From Neospora caninum Liverpool (Eukaryota > Apicomplexa > Conoidasida > Eucoccidiorida > Sarcocystidae), in contig NC_018398.1 of the NCBI RefSeq assembly GCF_000208865.1, positions 3,224,001-3,288,000 on the forward strand: a stretch of 64,000 nucleotides of DNA, written 5' to 3'. Position 1 is the first letter of the stretch. The number at the start of each line of letters is the position of its first letter. This document shows, one piece after another, positions 46,824 to 61,100 of the stretch. Both the position numbers and the translations under genes were made by a program. The notes below the pieces were generated by a model. That model saw only the letters and a program-made list of their open reading frames with translations. It was not told the DNA's origin and did no database searches.

Positions 46824-49331
46824 CTACACACTGAGGTCCGCGGCGTCTGAGATATTTACAACAGATTCATTCGTAGCTACCACCAGACTATAAAGAAAAC
46901 AATGCTGCATCTCATGAGTAGAAGTATCGCGGCGTATCTCAGGGTCGCCACATTCTTGCGTGGACGAAGGTAAACATATGCGAAGGACTGACTCGAAAAC
47001 GCTTCAACCACAAAAGACACACGTTCTTTCGAACGCTGCGGTTTCCCATACCAAGTCAATTTCTGGCTCTCGCAAAAGAGCCGCAGCATGCCAACTTGCA
47101 AACACAATGAAAAACGCTGATATTTCCAGAGGTTTTCCTGGTATCTCCTTGCGGTCTGAAGGTCTCGGTGAGTTGCACAACCATATATTGACCGTACTGG
47201 AATGGCCTCGTACCCCCTACATAGGGACTACTGACGCATGCACACAGAAAACAGTACCAGTGTCTCTGGCGACCCTCCGGCCCCTTCCGACGACACATGA
47301 CAAATCCCAGGAAACACGGTTCTGACGATTAAAAGCGGCTCCAGAAATGAGTTCCCATTGCAGGTAAGCATTCGGAATTTCTCGATGTAGTGTGCATATC
47401 AGAACTAGTCCTGAAAGCACAGAAGACACCATTGCGGTCCCCCCAGACCCGGTTATCGACCCGGGTTTTGATAAACGGTAGTGAAAAGTAGCTCGCTTCC
47501 TAACCCGCGTCGACTGACGTTGTCAGAGGGGAAACCATTTCCGCGCATTCCGCCACCGTCTGTTGTGCTGTGCTTTATGTGAATGAACGCATCAACGAAG
47601 CCGGATTGTGGGCTTTGTAGCTACCAGCGCGCCACACACGTGATGATGACTGTATGTGTACTGCCCCAGCCTTAAACCAGTTCCTAGCCGCTGCAGGAAA
47701 ATCATGCTCAGGCATAGACTGCCAGCTGCATCATCATCCCCGAAGAAACCCCTCTAATCCGCGGCTACACAATGGTTCCATCTCCTACCAGACGAAATGA
47801 ACGGCGATGAAGCAACAAGCTGCCTTCCACATAGCATTCTCCCTGAAAATATGATAGTCGTCTCTTCTGCTTCTTTCTAAAGGGTGACGCCTCCATATCC
47901 ATTACCACAGGTTTCTCTATCGAAATGGCTTTTCACCTGAGACTCGTACAGAATAGACCCGATCAATGGCAGAAGATACACTTTTCACCGCTCCACGGCC
48001 GCGCGACACGTGCGCCAGCCCGCGTCACAGCAGCAGCAAGTGGACATTCTATTCGGCCTAATCCGCGTCACAATTTTCTTTGAACCAGACCCAACACCCA
48101 CAACAACACACACAACGATGACCGGAACCTCACCGCATCTGCAGGAACGAACTCCGCGTACACGCGCTTTACAATACGAACTTCAGACGCACGATTGCAC
48201 ACGTTCCCACGACCAAACTTGCTTTGGTTTCCATGTGCAGACCGTACGATCAACGAGCTCAGCCGCAACATGACGGGAAACCACCACTGCTTTCGACATT
48301 TGTTTTTGGTCAAGCCTAATGAACAGACACTGGACGACCTGACCATCACACCTGTTTACGCCATAACCAAAGCTGTTCCCGGTGAATCTGCTCTCGATTT
48401 CCCAACCGCAGATCACGGAAGTCTCAAACCCATGTTGCTTTTTTGCAATGGAAAAAAGCAGGATGAACGGCAAAAAAACACTCAAAGACGCTATAGATCG
48501 AGGACCCATGAGTCCTCGCCCCAGCCACCATATCGCCTCACCAAGTCAACAAGCACCGCTGCAAGGTGGACCTAGTGCTGCTGACTAGCACATCCAGTCA
48601 GCGTCAACGGAGCATTTCGATTTTCCATCATCATTCTGTCTCCTACTTCACTAGCTCTACGCATATGAATTATTCTGACGGCTACAACGAAACACGCACA
48701 CGGCCAGCATATGCTCCCCGATATGAGTATCCGTTGTTCTTGCTGCCGTAGAATCAACGAGAGCACAACCGGCGACAAATTTATCGTGCTGCTTTATGGC
48801 TCCCACGCACGGACAAATGCGAACACCGACGCATCAAGCTGGTAGATTGTGATCCACACAGCTGAGACGCTTTTCCCGTGGGTGAACACTCCCTGCAGGT
48901 ACCCGCCCGACTCACCCATCATCGAACACAGTTCCGGTCCTCTGTGCGCAGACAACAGGCCACCGAGTGTACCGTCCCCCACACACTTATACACGCCGTT
49001 CAGGACTGGGATATTCGGCAACTACGGGATGGCAGGGTAGTATACCATTTAGCTAAAACCAGCACTCGCCGCCACCCACTAACGCTTGCTCACAAAAACG
49101 ATTGCAGCATATTTTGTGGCCCGCGAATCCAAGAGGATCAGAATGTTATGCGAGGAGCACAGTCATCGAGCAGAGTAGAAATACAGAAACGATTACTCTG
49201 AACACCTCTTTAGACTTCGGACAGAAGTGCCTTAGCATACAAGGCACCGGCAGACTGCTGCTTTCACGTTGGTTACTCCAGTTTTCCCTCGGCACTCAGT
49301 ATTAAGGGATATCCCATGAAAGCGCAAAACT
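46824..49331. other. Intergenic region, no gene seen
   Basis: About 2.5 kb with only short frames (longest about 126 codons) on both strands. A candidate 3' continuation of the FabD-like fragment was looked for and not found. No tRNA-like cloverleaf was recognised. Confidence 0.5.
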
Positions 49332-52300
49332 CTAGTTTTGCTCCTTCCTATTCTCACGTGCACTGTCCATCTTTCCTGGGTCTTCAGCACCAACAGCAGG
49401 AGATATCGACACACGAACGTCGACTAGTTCGGTCTCAAAACGCCCGCCCAAATCTGACGTGCGAGTCGCCGTTGCCGATACCCCCAGTTCAGCATCGCTC
49501 CCCGCCTTAACTACAAGCTGTCGCCTCTCCCCGTCCGGTTCCCCCTTAGGCCTTTTCCCTGTCCTCTTTTCGTCAGCTGCAGCAACATCGGCTGGCCAGA
49601 AAGGATGCGGGTTCTTCTTCTTGAAATACAAAAGCATCCCAAGAATACCGAAATTGAAGCAGCAGAGCCCCATCATCATGACGACTGGCCATGTGTATAC
49701 CGAATGGAAAACATCAACGACCATAGACTGAAGCGGAATTTTTAGTAGCGAGGAAAATCCCCCCACCATGAAGATTGAGCCAACGATCCGCCCAAACTGT
49801 GCTGCTGCAAAGGTGTCGCTCACGAAACAATACACCTGCGATGAGTAAAATCCTACGTAGAATATAATGAGAACAGCTGCGATATAAGCCGTTACCGTTG
49901 TTTGAACCAGCGTCAATACAAACACGACCGTAATGATGGTATTGATCCCGATTAAAACTTTCGTGATGCCGTACATGTCCGTGAGTTTGCCATAAATCTG
50001 CGCACACACAACACAGGCGGTAACCCTGCATCATACTTGGCCAGTTCGAATCACACTGCGTTCCATGGAGCTGGAGTGACGCAAGTCACGACAAATCGTG
50101 ATGAAGAAATGATTCACCTACGAAGCTCTGCATATTTGATGCCCAAGGGAGACATAAAAAGCAAACGATGTATCCGACTAGCGTGTCGCAAGAAACAACA
50201 TCTACGACACATTCTTTCCACGCGTGGACCACTGTTCCACTACGCACCGCAGCTCTGGGCACACAGCACCTCACATGGAAAAGGATCTGCAACAGCAGCT
50301 GATGCCACCAGAAACATCAACTACACATGTCAACGAAGATGATGCACTGACTCGAGAGAAAAGCCACAGAACGCCAGTTGGCAATTCCTATGAAACGTGC
50401 TAGCAAGCTAAACGAAAGTTGGCTGCATGCGACCGCACATCTCGAACCAACCGGAAAAATGTAAATATATTACAATATCTCCTAAACTAGTAAACAATAA
50501 ATGAGCGAGCGGGTCCTCGTCCTTTCGCGCTACTCCGCTACTCTCTATCTTGCGTGGAAAATCAAGCAGGGATACCCGAACATGCGACGAGCCCTTACGG
50601 GATGATTACTGAACATAATGTACTGAACGATGCAGCGCACACCAATAAACCTCAGAAAACAGCTGACTCTTTCCTACTCTGGTAATTCCGTCGACGCTTA
50701 TGCCTTTCCCTTTTTGACTGGCGACTTAGTAGTGTGTTCGAGTAGCAACAACTGCGCGTAAACTCAACTCCCTACGGTTCCCTCATGAAAGCAACTGACA
50801 CGTTAACAGACAAACTCCGTGTCGGACGTACTATGCAGGCAACGCAGCCGAACGGCAGGCCAAAGCCGAGAAAGTTATTTACATCTTTCCCGTAGAGGTT
50901 CTCGGCGCTGGTACTAAGGAACGGGTACGCGAGAGCCTGGACAACAGTGTGGATGACCATTAGCAGGCAATATTTGGACATCAGCTGCCGTCGCAGTGAG
51001 GGTGCAGACTCAGACGCAGGTGCCCCATTCGACTGTACAGTTATACTGCTGGTCCGGCGATTGACGGTTTCCGTTTGGTGTCTCGACGTGCCACTGCCTT
51101 CTCCAACACCTGAACCAGAATCTTTTCCTTTTCTCAACTTGAAAACAGAAGAAACCGACGAAGACCGAAAGACCTGACTCCATTGTCTTCCGCTTTGACG
51201 CCTCGCCAGTTGCTCCAGGGCCTCCTCAATATGCACAAAGCTCGCCCACGGGAGGAACGGATGGAAGCCAATCAACAAGAAACAAATTAACCAGCAAAGT
51301 CCTGCACGAGAACAGAAGGAAAACCGGAAATTAAAACACCAGTGTTCAACTGCCTTTCCCCTTTGAGTATGTCCACGCTGAAATTTCGATTAACGACGGT
51401 CAAGTTAAAATGGAGAAAACTGGAAGAACCACACTGGAGTTGTTTCACATTGACACAGCAAGCAGCATCCAAACACGAGCCGCTAGCTATTTAAACGCTT
51501 GTAGAAAACGCTTTCCTGGCGTGGATGACGGTCTGTGACACAGACACAAACGTTGAGATCGGTACGACGTGCTTCTTGTACGAGGATACCTTATTCACAA
51601 CAGTATGACGGACATGCCAGCACTTACCCGGGCCGAGTGCAGCATATCCTAAACAGACGTCTTTCACTGTGATTGCTGAACTATTGGCGTCGAGTGTGTC
51701 CAGAATCGTGGGCACTGCGTAGCTCAAGCTTTTTGCTGACCCTAGCAGCGCCACTACGAGCCTGCAGCAAAATAGTTGGCAACGACAAGGGAACCATGAG
51801 TTCTTCCAAAACTTCGCAACCCTCCGGAGAATTTACACACTTTTATGCGCATCTACACGTGCGTTTTAAAATGTGTACTTCTGCACAGAAAGGTATCGTT
51901 CAGAATACTGACCGGTATAAGGGCGTGTTCGGGCCCAATCACCACAGGGCCCCTGTTCCACACAGCCGCTGCTACCGTTGACGGCTCGCCAACGCGGAAC
52001 ATAACATGTGCCCAATCATTCAAAGATGGTGCACAATGACGAACCCTACCCATCGTGCCAGGTGACGAAGCGACGGATGTGTTCACCACCACATATATTC
52101 ACGTCTGGGAAACGGATGAAACATTTGTACTAATCGACTTCACATAATACGAGCATTGATAGTGCATGTGGAATAATAGGGAAACTATGGCATACTCAAT
52201 TTTTGAAAACAATGCGGTTCTTTACCCCCCATTTCAACGTGTTTTATTCATGATAAGCAGCAGAGCGATGCTTACGCCTCGTGTCCGGGGAAAAGATTTG

Positions 52301-53249
52301 CTATCGACAGACTCGCCATGTAGCCACTGTCTGCTCCGACGCCCATCAAAACAAACGCTGGACAATAGGTGGGCATATTTTCTCCGGCGAAACCCAGGAG
52401 CATCCAGGCTGTGAAATTGCACGTCTGTCCAAAGAGACCTGTGAGCTTCGGGCCCACTTTGTCCAGAAGCAGCCCCGCCAGCAGCGCACAAGCGAAAGCA
52501 CATGCGAGGCAAACGACAAAAAGCTTCTGCACTTCCGTATTTTGATCTTCACAGGCGAATCTTCTCCCACCATTCTCCTCCTGGCGAAGATCTATGGCTG
52601 ATGGATCGTCTAAATCCCCACACTTCCACAGGTACGCCTCACTTCGGAAGAGCATATTGGAAATGCTTGGCCAGGCAAAGTACACTCGACCCGTCAGCAA
52701 AGAGTAAATCAAGTAGATCCCAAGCATAATGAATCGATTGACGCCAAAGGGTGTTGGCTGAAGGCGAGCTGCCATCATAGCGGATGTGGTTGGACCCCTG
52801 GGGAAGAATTTGTTACGCAACCGCTCACATAGCCCCGGACGCCCCCGTTTCGGGTCTTCCGTCACCCTTTCCCCGTGATCTCCAGGAAGGACGGCGCCTT
52901 TTTCCTGATCATCCTGAGCTGCCGCCTCAGCTGCATCTTCGCACTCATCTGGGTTGCTGCCGGAGTGACGAGCGCTCTGCTTGGCAATCTCTGCGGCCAC
53001 CTTCAGCGTAAGCTCGGGGGGAACATCTTCTACTCGGCGAATGTCGACATCGCCGCCTGGGGCTGTCGGAAAGTACTCCAGAGCTGATGAGACACGTCGT
53101 TCACGGTTGAACATGTCAAGATACTGGTTGGCCGTAAGTCGGCGAGATTTCCCGCGGTCCACACGGAGTCCATCGCGGCCGCGATGTGTGTCTCTTTCCT
53201 CCACTTTTGATCCCGAAGTGGAAAGGTCTGTAGTGTGGGATCGCTCCAT
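49332..53249 (-). CDS. ApiAT-family transporter (apicomplexan amino acid transporter, MFS)
   Basis: A plasma-membrane transporter of the apicomplexan-specific ApiAT group (formerly the NPT1 family), whose characterised members take up amino acids such as Arg, Lys or Tyr. The substrate here cannot be read from sequence. Exons in order of transcription: 53249-52276, 51761-51628, 51301-50832 and 49997-49332; phases close to give 747 aa. The polar N-terminal arm is about 180 residues. Then come the first helix (FIMLGIYLIYSLLTGRVYF), the conserved FAWPSISNMLFRSEAYLWKC, and DKVGPKLTGLFGQ, the MFS-type loop after helix 2. Next are LVVALLGSAKSLSYAVPTIL, a Ser-rich central cytosolic loop of about 120 residues after the sixth helix, and YGKLTDMYGITKVLIG with further helices in the last exon. 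The C-terminal tail of about 80 residues is polar. The upstream frame to 53303 lacks an ATG, so MERSHTTD is taken as the start. Confidence 0.88.
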
Positions 53250-56200
53250 ACTGTCGCCCACAGGCAACGCACAACCAAACAAACAGAAGACTTCCCGCAA
53301 CACCTATTTGCCCTGAAAGCAAATGACCAAAGCGCTAGCCTTAAAATCGTAAAACCATGGAAATGAAAGAACCATATAACGGTACGCTGCTTTCTTATGA
53401 ATTACTGTTACACAGACTGTCCTTCTGAACCGCAGCTTTCTGCACCGACACACACAACGGTGATGCGGAGAACCGTTGTGACCCCCCAGTTCAGCCAACT
53501 AGCGGCTGGTACAACTCTAGGATGTGTCTTGTACACATATTCACAACGTGCAGACAAAAACGAAAAAAATCGACGGGAATGGATCTTCACACCTAAGTCC
53601 CCACAGCGTAGCGACAGTAACTACGTAAACTGAGGAAGAAGCCGTGCCGTCTACGCTAGACTGAAAACGGCCTCCACTCCTATGCACACCGCCAGCGTTG
53701 TTTTTTGTAAACGTTGAATAGACAAAAAATGAAGAATACCGCTCACTTATACAACCGACACTACCACTGCCAGATATGAGTTAGACTAGCACATGCCATA
53801 AACCGGCCTGAATTGACCCTCCTGAGCACTAGGATGGTTTCCTTTCCCCGTACTAGCGAGACGGCTCTTCCGGAAGAGCACCAGTATCACAGTGCAGCGA
53901 CGTGCGAAGCGGGAGCTCCACCGACCACCTCTCTCTAACGTAGGAGTACCAACAATATTCCACAAATGTAAGCACAAAAATTCTGTTCATAAAGTTCGGA
54001 TGCTTCGCCCAAAAATTCGCGAGACAGCAGTCTTCACAACTCGGATGCTGCGGCAAGAAGAGCGGCAACCTTGCCCGGCTCGCGGCGTAGTTGCGTGAGC
54101 AAAGGAAGCGCTACGATGACGGACGGTGATCCGAGGGAACGGGATAACTGTGCTCCTGCCGCTTGCAAATCTCCGGGAAATCTCCCTTTCAAGAATCATG
54201 GATACAAACAGATATCAGAAGCGGGAAAATGGAAACGAGAATTGTTTCGCGTGAGAGTAGCCAGGTGACCTTTGGACAACGTTGCATGCTGATCCACAGA
54301 CCCGGCGGGTCCGTGGACACGGTGAGTTGCTTCGGTGAGTATTACACTTGCCGGTTGGCCTGACCGCCTGTGCCCCAAGATGCGTTTTGGGGCGTAAACT
54401 ATGCGTCAATATCAAATGCTTCGATATCTACAGGCCATATGTAGGTAATCCTAAATGCTGGCCCTCAGCAAAGAGAAGCAACTCGGTCTTGGATGAGCGC
54501 TCGTGAGAGTTCGTCCTATGGTGAGAACATTTATAGCCGACCGCAGCGGTTTGTCGTAGACAGTTCGCGGGTTCGGGACTAATGTACGGGGCGGAGGTGA
54601 TCGACAGGACGCCTCCTCATCCACATATCGGCCGCCACGGAATTGGCGTCGTTTTATCCGGGCAACTTCTGAAACCAGTATGAAAGATTGCCAGGAGGTT
54701 GGTTCCATCCTCGTCACCGCTACAGCAAATGCCTCGCGAAGCAAGCGCATGAAGAAGATGGAGTGTGCTGCACGCCCCTGGTGAAAAGCTCATGAACCTC
54801 GAACAGCAACTTGTCTCACGGCCAGAATCATATACTGGTAACTGAGTACAGTTCACCAAGCGTACATTCTCCCCCCAGTTCAGGGCACGGCTCCAAACTT
54901 GCTTTTTTTTCGACGTAGGAGGTCGCACCAATTAGCAGAGTTACTGACTGTGTCTTCTCCACAGTGGACGGGCGTCAAAGCGACCACCATTTTGTTGCCT
55001 GTCAGGAAATTCATCACAGGGCTCAGCCATTTTGTTGCCTGTCAGGAAATTCATCATAGGGCTCAGCCATTTTGTTGCCTGTCAGGAAATTCATCATAGG
55101 GCCCAGCCATTTTGTTGCCTGTCAGGAAATTCATCATAGGGCTCAGCCATTCAATTCGTGGCGATTTCTTTTTGTATCAGCTATCCCATAAGACCCGGTC
55201 ACAGGGCACTTCTCACCACATTAATCAGCTGCAACAGCGATTGTTACCGTTCGAATGGCAATGCCCGTTTAAGTTGGTTAGTGTGTACCACCTGCTGATG
55301 AACGAGACAAGAGTGAGGCGTTGCGGAGCAAATAAGTCAGCACCGGATGCACGAGTGAAATGGCAGGCAAGAGGTAGCATCCTTCTTGAACTCTTTCCTT
55401 CCTGAGCCGGCTGGACCCAATTGGCCCAGCGCTAATCACAAACGATTGGGACTACATCATGCAGGGCATGTGATCCAGCACTCTCCAGTGCTCTTCCGTA
55501 TACGTACGACTTTGGGGCCCGTGTCGGATAAGAACCACACACGAGTAAACCGCCGTACAATAATTATACCCTGAGGACGCCGATCCAGCAATGCCGGCTG
55601 TATGGGACTGCTTATCGGGGCTTTGAAAACACGACTGCAGTAAGAAATCGAAGGTGCCGCTGGGTATGCTTGCATGCTTGCATACCTCCTGAGCTACCGT
55701 TTCTCAAGCACCAGATTGGCCATATTGTTACTAGCTACTAGGCGCCACAATTTGATTAACGCTGCCCGGCTGATTGATGTACACTGGCACTGCCCCACGG
55801 TTTTCCAAGATCACGGAACCACCGTTATGTTCGGCGGACTATTTCATTTGCAGCACAACTTAATCTTGCAGTTCAAGCTGAACTCCCCAGTTACCGTGCT
55901 GACAAGTTTATATGTGTCAGGTGAGTAATTCCTTCGAGTCCACGGCCTATTATGCTGTGTGTGTTCTTCGGGGGTCCACGTGGCCACCTTTGTTTGCACT
56001 CATTTCAATTTAGTTTACAGTTTAGAGGACAGCACCGTGAAGTCCGTTGAGCTCATCTGCTGTCAATGGATAACTGCTGTGAGGAGCTGTGAGGTGGCTC
56101 GCAAGTCTGGCCGCAGCCCCCCGAACTGTTCACGCCGTGACACAGGAGAGCAGTTCTACCCCACTGCAAGAGGCTGTGCCGAGGCGATATCCACCAGAAG

Positions 56201-58106
56201 CTCACTTTTTGGCTCTCCCTCTCAGGTTTTGTGGTTCACTGTTCGTTGGTGTTTTTGTTGAGCTGCATTTTCAAATAAAGTTACACTGGAATTTTGCATA
56301 GTTGGAAAGGGGCTTGTGCATCTTGAAAAAAATCTGTCGCTGGATAGATCATATTAATAATAGAGTCTCGTACCAATTTCTGTTTTAATCCTGTGCCCTG
56401 AGCGTTTACCCTGACAAGGTCACCTTGGCTCTCTCCGATTCTCTTGGATGCTGCTTTGGAAAACTGGCCCATGCCCATTCGAACGTTTTCCCCGAGCAGA
56501 AGAAAATGGAGAGGTAGAACGTTGGGTTCTGCACACACAGGTTTATCATTCTTAGGAGTTTTGGTTGTCCCGTGGTTGCACCCGTTCTGCGATTTGAGTT
56601 GTGGTGTGACATGTCAAGAGTGCCGTAGCTGAACTCGATAGGTGCTTCAGGTGAAACGCTCGGGAACTCAAATTTTTCTTGGTTGGATAATCTGCATAGC
56701 CCTTCGTGTGTTGTTGTGCGTGTGTGGGTATAGCACGTAGACTGTCCAGTTTCATGAGAAATGAGCTCGCATTCGTTTTTGCCCGTCTCAACTGTCGCGC
56801 GCTCAGAACGTTCGCGTGCCCCGTCACCTGTGGCGATTCAACTGTCTCAATGATGCATTGTGTTTTTTCATGTGTAACGTTTATCCTGTCAAAGGAGTGA
56901 CGGGCGAGACCAGATCACAGCTACTTTTCGTCTGTTGGGAGGACTCTCTTCTGAGTGGAATGTCTGTGATGCGATGAGGTGATCACATCCCGACGTCTTC
57001 GTCTCGGGAGGATCTTCGACAGTGTTTTCACAGGTCTTTCTGAATTTTAGCTTTCGTGAGTGAGGGAGCGCTCTGTCAGTTGGCGGCCGGTTCTGAGCTG
57101 AATTATCAGTTTTCAATTCGCGCATTTCCCCGAACCATAGAACCTTCCGACGCAATTTTAGGGGTCCTCCTGCTCCGGCGCTCTCGGTGTATGTCGGGTG
57201 CTAGAGTACCTTTTTTCCTCTGCAGAGAAAAAACATCCTCGCGAGAGCTACGACGCTACTTGGACCAAGAACAGGATTCTCGGGAATCGTGCTCAGCTGT
57301 TAAACGGCCTGGACAAACGTTGCGTGAGCTGTCAGGAGTCCTCACTCCATTTTCGGACTGCTTCGTACCGACGGCCGTTGACCTTTCGGCTCCCTGTCTT
57401 TGAGCTGTTCTTCGACAATGACACGCGAAGAAACTGTTACAAACGTGTGCAGCTGAGAGGGACGCCTGTTTTCTTGCTTGGCGTTTCCTTTGACGGGTTC
57501 CCCGGCATGTGCTGCAAAAATTTGAAGCACCATCATTCCGACTAGCCTACCTGACGGACAATCTTGCGGCCGAATCTTGCCTTCAGAGAGAGACTACGGG
57601 AAATGCTGTCATCTCCTGTTTTTAGTTTCCCCTCTTCTCGCCGGCCGGTATCACCTAGTTGCGATTATGTTCGCGCGAATACGGACTCACGAGACTGTAT
57701 CCAGGAAACAGTGAGGGGGAGACAACGTCCTTTAAAACAACTGGAATTGCATCGTATCACGAAATCCGGATATCCTCGCGTGTAAAACAGAATTGGATGC
57801 GGAAAAGCAAGCTCTCCCCTACGCATTTGTCATGTTCAGGCGTGTAGGGACCACGTAAAGAACACCTCTGCCATTTCCCGTTTGTGCGGTTGAACGCTCG
57901 CTCATACGGAATCCTGCGCTAAAAGGAGGTGGCGGCCGGTCGTGAAGGCACCGCTAAAGAACAACTTTTTCCGAAAGAAAAGGTGTTTGTTGAGATTTGT
58001 TCACTGAGATCTTACTTTTCGAACGAAATACAAATACTCGGAACTGCAGCTGTTTGGCTGGATTTTTTTGTGTCTCCGTGTAGGCGTCGAGGACAAACGC
58101 ATAAAA
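53250..58106. other. 4.9-kb divergent intergenic region with tandem repeats
   Basis: The largest gene-free stretch in the window lies between the ApiAT transporter (-) and the giant acyltransferase (+), and should carry two promoters and leaders. No frame longer than 115 codons was found convincing. A 40-bp tandem repeat occupies 54987-55150. GCATGC occurs at 55672-55677 inside a GCTTGCATGCTTGC context. An acceptor-like sequence (CTCCGTGTAG) 21 bases before the acyltransferase ATG suggests an intron in its 5' UTR. Confidence 0.55.
54987..55150. repeat. 40-bp direct tandem repeat, four units plus a stub
   Basis: Units start at 54987, 55027, 55067 and 55107, with a broken fifth unit at 55147 that matches only CCAT. 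The unit begins CCATTTTGTTGCCTGTCAGG and continues with AAATTCATCAYAGGGCYCAG. Unit 1 has C and the others T at the first variable position; unit 3 has CC where the others have CT at the second. The period is exactly 40, not a multiple of three, and no frame stays open through all copies, so it is not a protein repeat. There are no spacers, so it is not a CRISPR array. Confidence 0.95.
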
Positions 58107-61100
58107 ATGTCAACTGAAGAGCATATTTCCCAGGAAATGAAAATGCACACCATGTCAGATATACGCGCTGGCGTCGTTGCTCCAGTTGGAAACAGCGATG
58201 GAGTTTTTATCGGAGAAGAACAGCAGTCTAGTTTTCGCCCGTTAACTTTTCTTGGTTCTTCAACAAAGAGTGCAGGAGCTGAATTCCTGAATGATTATAC
58301 GCGGAACCCCAATTGGCTTTCTTCCCTCAACATGGCTGCTTCTATTTCTGCGTGTGCATCAAAAACTTCCAGCACACGAGACTCCGGCGTAGCAGTTCCT
58401 GCTGTCACGCAACCGCAGCTGTGTTTTTCTGACGGTTTCCAACTTCCGGCCGGTCCACCGGAGAAACTGCGGAGACTTGATCCTACCGACCTCTTCTGGC
58501 AGGCTTATCACAACATTGGGAATCTGATGATCTGCAACTGCATCACTGTTCTGACGACTCATCCGGTTGTCTTGGAACATCTACGGGCAGCTGCCGAGAT
58601 GCTGTTGTGCCGGCACCAGACTTTGCGGTGCTCGATCAACGACCGTGATTCCCCCGAAGAACAGCATCCGCAGGGTACCCACAAGGAGGGGGCTACTCAA
58701 GATAAAAGTGATCCTTCACAGGAAGACAAAAGCTTTGCAGGTCGGCTACGAACACTCTTCACTAGGGGAGCGGATAGTCTCTGCTGCTCGTGCAGAAGAA
58801 GAAAAAGAAAAGTCTATGTATGGAAAGATAATCGCTCGTCAGCCCGCCTCGATGTCGCAATGGCGCGATGGGAATGCTCTGACGCAGAAAGTGCGAGAGA
58901 ACGTTTTGGAACAATGCAAGACGACGAGTGGGTCAAGGCAATGGCTTTCGAGCAGAATGTTGGTTTCGACACATGTGGAGGTACGAAAGAATCATAGGTT
59001 TTTTAACACTATCCAATTAATATCTAGTGTCGTAGCTTGCGACGATCCATCGTGAATCCTAGTGATATTTACTGAACGAGTGATATCTCCTCTCCCTCTA
59101 CGCGACCAGACGGTGAGGTCGAGCTAACGAGTATCCCCAGTAGACACCTGCGCTGCAAGTACGGCACCTTTCAGGCATTTTGTTTTTTTTATTTGGAAGC
59201 CATAGCTAGCGTGCCACACACTTCTGGTTTACGGACACTGAAACTGCCATTCGTCGAAAGGCATGCTAAATCATTAGTTCTATAGCAAGGAATTTGTTAT
59301 ATAACAGTCACAAGGCGCTTTTTGGAAGAGAGTCAACCTTGCATACGTTAGTGGAAAGTACGGCTAGTTTGTATACTGTTTGCATCATGCTGTCTCCAGT
59401 CCGAATACATCCAGGATTGAGATTTCTTACTATGGCGGAACCCGAATTAATCGTAAACGTGGTTAACAGAAGCTTCTCGAAGAAGCACCGGCTCCCTACA
59501 CGCCCGCCACCTGCCCTCATGAAAATTTGCCATTGAGTGGCCGCGGTACCCTACAGGAACAGATGCCTTCACAGGTTTTAGATGTCCCTGTAAACATGCC
59601 ACTACCAAGGGAAATTTTGCACCGCGTTACGTGCATGCGAGGTTTTCGACGTAAACTAGCTCGTGTATATACGGCGTGGCTGACTGTGTGATTTGTCGCT
59701 GTCCCTCACCAGGCCCCCTCTGGCGCCTGCGACTGTTTCCATCTCGACACGTGGATGAGGAGCAAAAGAAAGGTTTTGGTGATTTCTTTTCAACTGCTCG
59801 GACATCACGACATCCGTCTGAGGGTCACGGGGGTAGAGGGTTGCGGCGCCAGGGCTCTGCTGCTCCAATAGCGACTTCACAATTCAGTTACCGCACCAAG
59901 ATCTTGGGAATTTTTCACCACTCCGTTATGGATGGCTTAAGCAGACAGAATTTTTGGAACGAGCTTTCTTGCTGTCTCCTCCTCTTGCAAAACATCGAGC
60001 GATATAACTCTTACATATATGATCTCGTCCGATCCGCAACAGGGCTTCCGGCCTTGCCTCATATGCCTGTGGGGTCACATGGACTGGGAAACCGGTCATC
60101 AACTCCTTTGTTAAGCGAAAACGACTCGCAAACTTCACCTGTGGTTTCAGCGACACAGTGCGGAGAAAGGAGAGGGGCAGCACCGTCGACATCCATCACT
60201 GCACCTGGGCAAATGACCGGGGCTGCTTTTGACCGCTCAAAACAGCGCCCTGAAGGAACCAATGATGAGGCCAGACACCCACGGACGACAACAAGCTCCG
60301 GCAAAGTAGCCCTTCCGTGTACACGGCTGCCAGATGCACTCTCATCAGCTACTCCATTGCCAATACCTCTACAGATGCTCAAGATTGTTCTCCTAGGGCC
60401 TCGACTTCTGGCATGGGGATACCTATGGGAACGGCGACTGCTGCGAAAAGTACGGAACCCTTTACCGGTTTATTATCCTCCAGAGCGTTTTGGAACAGAA
60501 GCAATCCTTGGTAGAAGAAAGCGGATGCCTGACTCGGGGACTGACAGTGTTAGCACGAAGCCGAAAATGGCGAAAACACCAGCAGACGCGCCCAAAACAC
60601 ATCAGCCTTTCACGTCGGTCATTCCTATCCTCGTTAATCGGGATATGACGACAAAATTGCTCCAAATATGTAAAAGCAAGAAGGCAGGTCTTAATGGCCT
60701 GATTATTGGCACGGCAGCCATTGCTATCTCAGAGCTGATGTGGGATAGAAGAACAGTTTTGAAGGAAATCGACCGTATGCTGGATGACAAGCAAAGTGTG
60801 AGAGAGGCGGGAAAGACATCGTCACAAACACCAGAACCCCATGGAACAACTCATGAGCACGGCCACATCTGGTTCCCGTTTCATCCGATGAAGGGCTCCG
60901 GACGAGCGGCGGTGGCAGTAGGGACTGCTGGCGTCACTAAACAGGGAAGAGACTGCGGTCTTGGCTCGCACACAATTCCAGAAAATGCGCAAGCCATCGT
61001 CTCTCCCCAGCTCTCAAATTCAGTCGAAGAAACCCGTGCGTCTTACGAGACGCCATTGACTGCGTCACCTAAACATAGACTACATGAAGGACCGACAGAG

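Noticed and set aside
47401..47560. Possible tRNA-like stem (ACCCGG/CCGGGT) near 47450
   Set aside because: There is a short inverted repeat but no A-box, B-box or cloverleaf arrangement around it.
54987..55150. CRISPR-like array
   Set aside because: The 40-base units are directly adjacent with no spacers, and the genome is eukaryotic.
56706..57785. Frames of 60-115 codons upstream of the acyltransferase gene
   Set aside because: They overlap in different frames, lack domain-like content and probably belong to its 5' leader.
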